A stretch of 38,585 nt of DNA from JBFWYO01 sp050186335. GTDB taxonomy: Bacteria > Pseudomonadota > Alphaproteobacteria > Bin65. The number at the start of each line of letters is the position of its first letter. The first letter of the stretch is position 1. The stretch lies in NCBI GenBank assembly GCA_050186335.1, contig JBFWYO010000047.1, positions 1 through 38,585 on the forward strand. Direction: 5' to 3'. The position numbers and the translations under genes were made by a program. A model generated the notes under the pieces. The model was not told the DNA's origin, did no database searches, and saw only the letters and a list, made by a program, of their open reading frames with translations. Positions 15,998 through 23,161 of the stretch are shown here, piece by piece.

Positions 15998-17815
15998 TTA
16001 CCGCCGCCCGAACAATTTCTCGATGTCCGACAGCTTGAGTTCAACGTAGGTCGGCCTGCCGTGGCTGCATTGGCCGCTGTAGGGCGTGGATTCCATCAAT
16101 CGCAGGAGTGCATTCATCTCTTCGGGATTGAGCCTGCGCCCGGCGCGGATCGAACCGTGACAGGCCATGGTGCTGCACACTTGTTCGAGCTTCTCCTTGA
16201 GGCTGAACGCGTCGCCCATGGCGTCGATCTCGCCGGCCAGATCGCGCACCAGGTTCTTCACGTCCAGTTCGCCCAGCATGGACGGCACCTCGCGCACGAC
16301 GACGGCGCCGGGGCCGAACGCTTCGAGCACCAGGCCAAGCCCGGCCAGTTCGTCCGCCCGCGCCGCCAGCTTGCCGACTTGCGCCTCGGGCAATTCGATC
16401 ACCTCGGGCAGCAGCAGCGCCTGCCGGGCCACGCCCGCTTCGGCCAGCGCGTTCTTCATTTTCTCATACAGCAGACGTTCGTGCGCCGCGTGCTGATCGA
16501 CGATCACGACGCCGTCGCGGGTCTGCGCCAGAATATAGGTTTCATGCACCTGCGCGCGCGCGACCCCGAGCGGAAATTCCGCAGCGCCCGAATGTTCGTG
16601 CGCTTCGACCGTTCGCCCGGCCGGTGCCGCCGACGGCGCGACGCCGGACAAAAGATCCTCGCGCCGCGGCGGGGCCTGGTAGAAGGCGGCCGCTTCGCGC
16701 AGGCCGCTGCTCGGATGATAGGACGACGAGGGTTGGCGATAGGCGAACGACGGCGCACCCTCGGGCCGCATGGCGCCGAGCGCCGCGTGCGCCACGGTGG
16801 TCGAGGCGCGGTGGCCGGCGCCGGCCAGCGCATGCTTGAGCGCACCGACGATCAGGCCCCGCACCAGGCCGGAATCGCGGAAGCGTACCTCGGTCTTGGC
16901 CGGATGCACGTTGACGTCGACCTCGCCGGGCGGCAATTCGACGAACAACGCCACCAGCGGATGCCGGTCGCGCGCCAGGAAATCCTGATAGGCGCCGCGC
17001 ACCGCGCCGGCCAGCAATCGGTCGCGTACCGGCCGTCCGTTGACGAACAGGAACTGCGCCGTCGAGGTGTTGCGGTTGAGCGTCGGCACCCCGGCATAGC
17101 CTGACAGCCTGACGCCTTCGCGCGCGGCCTCGATCTTGAGCGCGTTCTCGGCGAATTCGCGGCCCATGACGGCCGCGAGACGCGCCAGACGCGCTTCGAA
17201 CAGGTCACCGCTCGCAACCGGCAGATCGACCAGCGCGCGCCCGCCTTCGGCGTTCATGGTGAAGCCGATATCCGGATGCGCCATGGCCAGGCGGCGCAGC
17301 GTGTCGACCGCGTGCTCCTGCTCGGTGCGTTCGGTCTTGAGGAATTTCAGGCGCGCCGGGGTGGCAAAAAACAGATCGCGCACCTCGACCCGCGTGCCGC
17401 GCGGTTGCGCGGCCGGAACCGGTTCGTGCTTGGCTCCGCCCTCGATCTCGATCTGCCAGGCGTCGTCGGCACCGGCCGCGCGGCTGGCGATGCTCAGGCG
17501 GCTGACCGCGCCGATCGACGGCAGCGCCTCGCCGCGAAAGCCGAGCGAGCGGATATTGACCAGATCGTCGTCGGGCAATTTCGAGGTGGCATGGCGCTCG
17601 ACCGCGAGCTGCAGTTCCTCGCGGGTCATGCCGGTCCCGTCGTCGATGACGCTGATAAAGGCCCGGCCGCCGTCGCGCATGGCGACGCCAATCTGCTTCG
17701 CGCCGGCGTCGATGGCGTTTTCGACAAGTTCCTTGATCACGGCAGCGGGCCGCTCGATCACCTCGCCGGCGGCGATGCGATTGACGATGGTCGAGGGCAG
17801 CAGACGAATCGGCAT
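15998..17815 (-). CDS. mutL: DNA mismatch repair protein MutL
   Basis: MutL couples mismatch recognition by MutS to strand incision. The 605-residue protein has the GHKL ATPase motifs ENAIDAG (about 32-38), DDGTGM (58-63) and GFRGEAL (about 92-98) in the N-terminal half, a proline/serine-rich linker (about 335-420), and the dimerisation domain. That domain contains DQHAAHERLLYE, fitting the DQHA-x2-E-x4-E metal site of nicking MutL proteins, along with ACHGSIRAG and CSHGRPTY. It should therefore make the nick itself, as in bacteria without MutH, unlike E. coli MutL. I chose ATG 17815; a TTG at 17824 is possible. It is 25 bp downstream of pgi and ends the long ileS-to-mutL series. Confidence 0.96.
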   Translation of the reverse strand: MPIRLLPSTIVNRIAAGEVIERPAAVIKELVENAIDAGAKQIGVAMRDGGRAFISVIDDGTGMTREELQLAVERHATSKLPDDDLVNIRSLGFRGEALPSIGAVSRLSIASRAAGADDAWQIEIEGGAKHEPVPAAQPRGTRVEVRDLFFATPARLKFLKTERTEQEHAVDTLRRLAMAHPDIGFTMNAEGGRALVDLPVASGDLFEARLARLAAVMGREFAENALKIEAAREGVRLSGYAGVPTLNRNTSTAQFLFVNGRPVRDRLLAGAVRGAYQDFLARDRHPLVALFVELPPGEVDVNVHPAKTEVRFRDSGLVRGLIVGALKHALAGAGHRASTTVAHAALGAMRPEGAPSFAYRQPSSSYHPSSGLREAAAFYQAPPRREDLLSGVAPSAAPAGRTVEAHEHSGAAEFPLGVARAQVHETYILAQTRDGVVIVDQHAAHERLLYEKMKNALAEAGVARQALLLPEVIELPEAQVGKLAARADELAGLGLVLEAFGPGAVVVREVPSMLGELDVKNLVRDLAGEIDAMGDAFSLKEKLEQVCSTMACHGSIRAGRRLNPEEMNALLRLMESTPYSGQCSHGRPTYVELKLSDIEKLFGRR

Positions 17816-17840
17816 GGACGGCAATTTTAGGCCGCGCCGG

Positions 17841-19112
17841 CTACATTTCCGAGAGGTATTTGCGGGCCAGATGCTTGCCCTCTTCGACCGCCGGCTGGTC
17901 GAACGGATCGACGCCCAGCATGTAACCGGCGATGATGGTTTCCAGCATGAAATGCATCAACAGGGCGCCGAGGGTGCGCGCATCCAACTGCGCCAGCCGG
18001 AACAACCGCACCGGACGGCCGTGGCGGGCCATGGTTTCATAGGTTGCGCGCTGCTCGGCCTCCATCAGATCGCCCAGGGTACGCCCGAGCAATACGCCGA
18101 TCTCGCCGTCGCCGCCCGGCCCGCCGATGCGCGGACCGGTGCCGGCGCGATGCAGTTGCATCAGCGTGAAGAACTTGTCCTTCGGTCCGTCGAGATAAAG
18201 CTGCAACTGGCTGTGCTGATCGACCGCGCCGACGGCGGCCACGGGCGTCGTGCCATGGCCCTGCTTGCCCAGGCTTTCGGCCCAGAGCTGGCAGTACCAG
18301 AGCGCGAAGAACCGCAGCGGGTCCGAGTACGGCATGAGTACGGAAATGCTCGCGCCCTTGTTGGCCAGCGCGAACGCCACGGCCGCACCCAACGCCGGCG
18401 GACAGTCGTTGGCATGATGCTTGGCCAGGATCGCGCTCAAGCTGAGCGCCGCCCCGGCGCGGATTTCCTCGGGATCGAGCCCGAGCAACAAAGCCGGCAG
18501 CATGCCGACGTTCGACAGCACGGCGTAGCGACCGCCGACCTTCGGATCGTGGTCCAGGATCGTCATGCCCGCGGCGGCGGCCAGATCGCGCAGCGGGCGG
18601 CGGCCGGGCTCGGTGATGACGACGAAGCGCCGCTTGAGCTCGGCCTCGCCAAGCGCACGCAGAACGGCTTCGCGCGCAATGAGAAACTGACTGAGCGTTT
18701 CCGCGGTCTTGCCGGATTTGGAAATCGCGAGGAAGCCGACCGAGCCGGCCTTGGCCGCTTCGATCCACGGCACGAACGTGTCCGGATCGATATTGTCCAT
18801 GAACACGAGCTTTTGCCCGGCGGCGCCGGCGCAGGCGGCCAGGACCTGTCCGCCCAGGGACGACCCGCCGGTCCCGAGCACGACGATGGTCTCGAAGCCG
18901 GCCAATTGGCGCGCCGCAGCACGCGCCGCCGCCAGATCGTCGCGCCGCGCAGGCAGACGCAGCAGCGGCAGCGAGCCGTCGTCATGCTGTTTGCGCAATC
19001 GCATCAGTGCCGGTTCGGCGCGGCCGATCGCGGCGGCCAGTTCCGCGTCGGTCAAGCCGGCGCCGCCGATCTTGGCGGCGAGACAGTGGGAGATATCCTG
19101 AACGAACGCCAT
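17841..19112 (-). CDS. pgi: Glucose-6-phosphate isomerase, short form
   Basis: Pgi interconverts glucose-6-phosphate and fructose-6-phosphate in the cytosol. The 423-residue protein is much shorter than the ~550-residue E. coli enzyme and matches the compact form seen in several alphaproteobacteria. Visible are the phosphosugar-binding SIS blocks VLGTGGSSLGGQ (about 80-91) and ISKSGKTAETL, then YSDPLRFFALWYCQLWAESLGKQGHG, which contains the catalytic glutamate region, and VDQHSQLQLYLDGP with the conserved His. ATG 19112 is preceded by GGAG. It lies between the M16 pair and mutL, 50 bp after the second M16 gene and 25 bp before mutL, probably co-transcribed with them without an obvious functional link. 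Confidence 0.93.
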   Translation of the reverse strand: MAFVQDISHCLAAKIGGAGLTDAELAAAIGRAEPALMRLRKQHDDGSLPLLRLPARRDDLAAARAAARQLAGFETIVVLGTGGSSLGGQVLAACAGAAGQKLVFMDNIDPDTFVPWIEAAKAGSVGFLAISKSGKTAETLSQFLIAREAVLRALGEAELKRRFVVITEPGRRPLRDLAAAAGMTILDHDPKVGGRYAVLSNVGMLPALLLGLDPEEIRAGAALSLSAILAKHHANDCPPALGAAVAFALANKGASISVLMPYSDPLRFFALWYCQLWAESLGKQGHGTTPVAAVGAVDQHSQLQLYLDGPKDKFFTLMQLHRAGTGPRIGGPGGDGEIGVLLGRTLGDLMEAEQRATYETMARHGRPVRLFRLAQLDARTLGALLMHFMLETIIAGYMLGVDPFDQPAVEEGKHLARKYLSEM

Positions 19113-19162
19113 GGCGCTGCTCCGTCTTCTTGTTCTTAATTCGGCGGCGCCGCGCGTTCCGC

Positions 19163-20524
19163 CTAGCCGTCGACCCCTTGCGGATTGCCGACCACGGTGA
19201 AGGTCAGCTTGTCGGCCTTGAGCAGGCGCGCAGCGACGCGCTTGATATCCTCGACCGTGACCGCTTCGACGTAGCCGTTGCGCTTTTCGAAGAAATCGAT
19301 GTCCATCTTGTCGAGCTGGACGCCGACCAGGATCGAGGCGATCGCCGACGAGCTGCTGAAGCGCAAGGCATAGGAGCGCACCAGGAACGCCTTGGCGCCG
19401 TCCAGCTCGCTCTGGGTGACGCCGTGTTCGGCCATGCGCCGCCATTCGGCCCGGATCAGGTCGATGGATTCCTTGACGCGTTCGTTCTTGGTGGCAACCG
19501 AGCCGTACAGCAGGTTGCTATGATCGAGCGTGCTGACCGACGTGCTGACCGAATAGGCCAAGCCGCGCTTTTCGCGGATTTCCATGTACAGGCGCGAACT
19601 GAACGAGCCGCCGCCTAGCAGATGGTTCATCACGAACGCCGGATAGAAATCCTTGTCGTCGCGGGCGATGCCGGCATGGCCGAAGATCACCACACTCTGC
19701 GAGCTTTCGCGGCGCGCGACCGCGATCTGGCCGGTGGCGACCGGGGCCACGGTGGCGACTTTGGGCCGATCGGCGGTGGCGGGCAGCGCACCGAACACTC
19801 GATCGAGCAGAATCTTGAGCTGATCGGCGGTAATGTCGCCGACAACGCCGACGACCAGCGTATCCCGGCTGAAAGCGATGCGATGCTGGGCCTGCAGATC
19901 GGCCGCCGTCAGCGATTTGACCGAATCCGGCGTGCCCGCGGCGCGCCGGCCATAGGGATGCGCCGGAAACGCGGCGCTCCACCACAGCCGCTGGGCGATC
20001 GACCAAGGTTCGGTCTGGGCGCGGCGCAGTTCCGACAGCATCTGCTCGCGCGTGCGCTCCAAGGGCGCCGTATCGAAGCGCGGCGCGCGCAAGGCGAGCG
20101 CCAGCAGATCGAACGAGGCGTCGCGGTTGGCGCTGAGCGCGGTCAGTCCGCCGGTGATGCGGTCGGCACTGGCATCGAACGAAAGGCGCGCCGAAAGCTG
20201 TTTGAGGCGGACTTGAAACGCCTCGGACGGCAGGTCGCCCGCGCCCTCATCGAGCATCGCGACCATCATTTGCACGACGCCTTCCTTGCCGGCCGGATCG
20301 ATGCTGGTGCCGGCGCCGACCGCGAAATTGAGTGTCACGATCGGATTGGTGTGGTCTTCGACCAACCAGGCGGTGATGCCGCCGGGGCTGGTGACCTTGA
20401 CCGGCTTGAGCGCCTGCGCGGGCGCGGCCAAGCCGAACGAAGCGAAGCCGGCAAACGCGACGGCCAGGACAAATCGAATAATGGGGCGGACGATTGGACG
20501 GGCAATCGGACGACGGGCGCTCAT
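19163..20524 (-). CDS. M16 peptidase-fold protein lacking the zinc site
   Basis: A 453-residue exported member of peptidase family M16. The first ~42 residues form an arginine-rich signal peptide ending AQA. Two M16 half-domains follow. Where active members have HxxEH this protein reads QMMVAMLDEG, so it cannot bind zinc as usual. The glycine/serine-rich NHLLGGGSFSSRLYMEIREKRGLAYSV block of the C-terminal half is well kept, as in inactive partner subunits. It lies 37 bp downstream of a zinc-site-bearing M16 gene, so the pair probably forms a heterodimeric periplasmic protease, as known for other bacterial M16 pairs and mitochondrial processing peptidase. ATG 20524 is used; a GTG at 20536 is possible. 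Confidence 0.92.
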   Translation of the reverse strand: MSARRPIARPIVRPIIRFVLAVAFAGFASFGLAAPAQALKPVKVTSPGGITAWLVEDHTNPIVTLNFAVGAGTSIDPAGKEGVVQMMVAMLDEGAGDLPSEAFQVRLKQLSARLSFDASADRITGGLTALSANRDASFDLLALALRAPRFDTAPLERTREQMLSELRRAQTEPWSIAQRLWWSAAFPAHPYGRRAAGTPDSVKSLTAADLQAQHRIAFSRDTLVVGVVGDITADQLKILLDRVFGALPATADRPKVATVAPVATGQIAVARRESSQSVVIFGHAGIARDDKDFYPAFVMNHLLGGGSFSSRLYMEIREKRGLAYSVSTSVSTLDHSNLLYGSVATKNERVKESIDLIRAEWRRMAEHGVTQSELDGAKAFLVRSYALRFSSSSAIASILVGVQLDKMDIDFFEKRNGYVEAVTVEDIKRVAARLLKADKLTFTVVGNPQGVDG

Positions 20525-20561
20525 GGCTTCATGCACCGGGGCTGGAGGCCTGAAATCGGAA

Positions 20562-21986
20562 TCAGTCGGCGGTCGGCTGCGGCTTCGGTTGGTCCTTGGC
20601 CGGTGAAGCGGCGTAGGGCGGCAGCAGCAGCGCGGTAACCGACCGGCGAAGATTCAGCACGTGGCGCGCGGCTGCGGTGACCTGTTCGGGCGTCACCTTG
20701 TCGATCTGTTCCGGCCAGGCTTCGATGTCGGCCAAGCTGCGGCCGCTGGTCAGCGCGGCGCCGATGGTTTGCGCCGGGCCGTTCAACGAATCGCGCGCGA
20801 AGATCGCCGCGTCCTTGAGCTGCCGCTTGGCCATGTCGACTTCGTCGGCCGACACGCCCTCGCGCAGCAGCTTGGCCAGCGCGGCATCGAGTGCCGCTTC
20901 GACCTGGGCCACGTCGACGCCTCCGGCCGGCACGCCGTAGATGTAGAACGTGCCGAGATCGTAGTTGGTCGCGTCGTAGCCGGCGCCCGCCGACGAGGCG
21001 AGCTTGCGGTCGATCACCAGATCCTTGTACAGCCGGCTGGTCGAGCCGTTTCCGAGCAGATTGGACAGCACCTGCAGCGCATAGGCGTGCTGCGTCTCGC
21101 CGCGGTTATAGCTGGGCGCGAGATACGAACGATTGATGCTGGGCTGCGTGACGCGCCGGTCGCGATACTCGACGCGCCGCGCGGCCACTTGCGGCGGCTC
21201 CTGCGGGCGCAGGCGCGGCGGGATCGGCTTGGACGCGATGCCGCCGTAGTATTTTTCCGCGAGCGGCCGCACCTGATCGAGCGTGACGTCGCCGACGACG
21301 ATCAGGATCGCGTTGTTCGGCGCGTAATGCGCCCGGTAGAACGCGATCGCATCGTCGGTGGTCAGCCCGCGCATCTCGTGTTCCCACCCAATGATCGGCT
21401 TGCCGTAGGGATGGTTCACGAACAGCGCGGCCCGAGCTTGTTCGTACAGAATCGAGCGCGGAGAATTGTCGACGCGGGTGCGCCGCTCTTCGAGAATGAC
21501 GTCGCGCTCCGGTTTCACCTGATCGTCGGTAAGAACCAGGTTGGTCATGCGGTCGGCTTCGATCTGCATGACCGTTTCCAGGCGATCGACCGTGACGCTC
21601 TGGAAATAGCCCGTGTAATCGTGCGAGGTGAAGGCGTTTTCACGGCCGCCGTTATTGGCGACGATCTTGGAAAATTCGCCGGGGCCGAGCGATTTGGTGC
21701 CCTTGAACATGAGATGTTCGAGGAAATGCGCGATGCCCGACTTGCCCGGCGGCTCGTCGGCGGAACCCACCTTGTACCAGACCATATGCGTGACGATGGG
21801 CGCGCGGTGGTTCTCGACCACGACGACCTGCATCCCGTTCGGCAAGGTGAAAGTGGCGGGATTGAACACGCCCTTGGGCGCGGGCTCGCTCGCGGCGGCG
21901 GCGGCGGAAAGCGACAGTACGATTACGATCGCAGCTCGACGCAGCAAAGGAGCGGCGACGCTGAAGAAGCCATTCATGGCGGCCAA
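20562..21986 (-). CDS. M16 family zinc metalloprotease, catalytic subunit
   Basis: A periplasmic M16 peptidase, with a signal peptide ending in an alanine run about residue 30. The inverted zinc motif HFLEH (about 87-91 from the TTG start) is intact and the distal glutamate is supplied by VILEERR about 75 residues on, so it should be active. The C-terminal half has SNLLGNGSTSRLYKDL. The start needs attention: ATG 21977 has no ribosome site at suitable distance, whereas AGGAGG (21994-21999) lies exactly 7 nt before an in-frame TTG at 21986, which I therefore prefer (474 residues). It is followed by the inactive M16 partner. Substrates are unknown; relatives degrade peptides or process periplasmic and quorum-type precursors. 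Confidence 0.93.
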   Translation of the reverse strand: MAAMNGFFSVAAPLLRRAAIVIVLSLSAAAAASEPAPKGVFNPATFTLPNGMQVVVVENHRAPIVTHMVWYKVGSADEPPGKSGIAHFLEHLMFKGTKSLGPGEFSKIVANNGGRENAFTSHDYTGYFQSVTVDRLETVMQIEADRMTNLVLTDDQVKPERDVILEERRTRVDNSPRSILYEQARAALFVNHPYGKPIIGWEHEMRGLTTDDAIAFYRAHYAPNNAILIVVGDVTLDQVRPLAEKYYGGIASKPIPPRLRPQEPPQVAARRVEYRDRRVTQPSINRSYLAPSYNRGETQHAYALQVLSNLLGNGSTSRLYKDLVIDRKLASSAGAGYDATNYDLGTFYIYGVPAGGVDVAQVEAALDAALAKLLREGVSADEVDMAKRQLKDAAIFARDSLNGPAQTIGAALTSGRSLADIEAWPEQIDKVTPEQVTAAARHVLNLRRSVTALLLPPYAASPAKDQPKPQPTAD

Positions 21987-22122
21987 ACACTGACCTCCTG
22001 GGGTTGGAACGACACCATCCGACGCACCTGTCCCCTGCAGGCCATGCACTCCCCGGCGCCGGCTCCTCCCCCGAAGCCTCGCGCCGACACCCGACTCGGC
22101 GTTCTGTTCCGTATTCGGACAG

Positions 22123-22641
22123 CTAGAACAGACTATCCTTTTTCTTGATCGTCGGCTTGGTCGTAACTGCGCTCTTGGTATCGGTATTGCCCTGCGTCGT
22201 CTCAGGCGCCTTGTCGTTGTAGTTCATCACCTTGTCGACGAAGGTCTTTTCCGTGTCCTTCTCGTTCTTCTCTTCGACGTCGATGGTGCGCTTGACGACG
22301 TCCTGCGTGATGTCGCGCTTCTTGCCGGCGTTGCGCAGCAGCAGCTGCTCGCCCGGGCTGCGTTCGCCTTCCTTGATGCCGGTCGGCGTCGGGTTCGACG
22401 TCAGCACGGTGCGCGCCTGGCGCGTCGCCTGGACCGACTGGGTGCGCCCGGTGCCTTCCGGCGGCGGACGCAGCGAGTAGTCCGGCGGCAAGGTCAGCGG
22501 GGCGTTCTTCACCGCGAGGTCGATATCGTCGACGTTCTTGCTGGTTCCGCTGACGATGCTGCTGAGGTCCGAAAGCCCGCCGCAACCGCCGAGCAGAAGG
22601 CCAATCCCGCCGCAGGCCAAGAGATGCTTGATCGAAATCAT
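22123..22641 (-). CDS. DUF3035 outer-membrane lipoprotein
   Basis: A 172-residue lipoprotein of the alphaproteobacterial DUF3035 family. The signal sequence ends in a lipobox, LGGC, with the lipidated Cys at residue 20, followed by Gly-Gly, which favours transfer to the outer membrane. The family hallmark APLTLPPDYSLRPPPEG lies at about 45-65. The rest is charged, hydrophilic and ends in a lysine-rich tail. ATG 22641 has AAAGG upstream. It lies 43 bp after lspA, the signal peptidase that would mature it, and before the M16 pair; the order ileS-lspA-DUF3035-M16-M16 is characteristic of alphaproteobacteria. No biochemical function is known to me. Confidence 0.92.
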   Translation of the reverse strand: MISIKHLLACGGIGLLLGGCGGLSDLSSIVSGTSKNVDDIDLAVKNAPLTLPPDYSLRPPPEGTGRTQSVQATRQARTVLTSNPTPTGIKEGERSPGEQLLLRNAGKKRDITQDVVKRTIDVEEKNEKDTEKTFVDKVMNYNDKAPETTQGNTDTKSAVTTKPTIKKKDSLF

Positions 22642-22684
22642 AGGGGCACCTTTCCGAAAGCCGCACAAATGCTTGGTTTGGACA

Positions 22685-23161
22685 CTATTTAGGCGATTCC
22701 CGGCGGCGGAACAAGGCATCAATGATCAGCAGGCCGGCCCCCACGACAATGGCGGAATCCGCCACGTTGAACGCCGGCCAGTGGTTGCCGTCGAGGTGAA
22801 AGTCGAGAAAATCGACCACCCCGCCGAACCGCAGCCGGTCCAGCGCGTTGCCGACCGCCCCGCCGATCACCAGGCCGATGCCGGTGGCCGGCAGCCGGTA
22901 CTCGATGCGCCGCAGCCAGACCGCGAGCGCGATGGCGATGATCACGGCCAGGCCGGCGAAGATATAGGGGTTGGCCGCCGAACTGGTGTTGAACAGGCTG
23001 AAGCTGACGCCGCGATTGTAAGTCAGCACCAGATTGAAGAACGACGTCACTTCCACCGTGCGGGGCGGAGTCATCACCCGTTCGAGGATCCACCATTTGC
23101 TCGCCTGATCCGCAACGAACACCAGCAGAGCGAGGATCATGCCGAAACGAAACATCATCAT
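22685..23161 (-). CDS. lspA: Lipoprotein signal peptidase (signal peptidase II)
   Basis: LspA removes signal peptides from prolipoproteins in the inner membrane. The 158-residue protein has four hydrophobic segments and the family motifs: DQASKWW in the first segment, NLVLTYNRGVSF, GGAVGNALDRL and VVDFLDFH, then FNVADSAI. The two catalytic aspartates lie in the NALDR and NVADS blocks. Three ATG codons stand in tandem at 23161, 23158 and 23155, with another at 23170; 23161 overlaps the ileS stop by the ATGA pattern and is listed. ileS-lspA coupling is widespread in bacteria. The adjacent DUF3035 lipoprotein gene supplies a natural substrate. Confidence 0.95.
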   Translation of the reverse strand: MMMFRFGMILALLVFVADQASKWWILERVMTPPRTVEVTSFFNLVLTYNRGVSFSLFNTSSAANPYIFAGLAVIIAIALAVWLRRIEYRLPATGIGLVIGGAVGNALDRLRFGGVVDFLDFHLDGNHWPAFNVADSAIVVGAGLLIIDALFRRRESPK

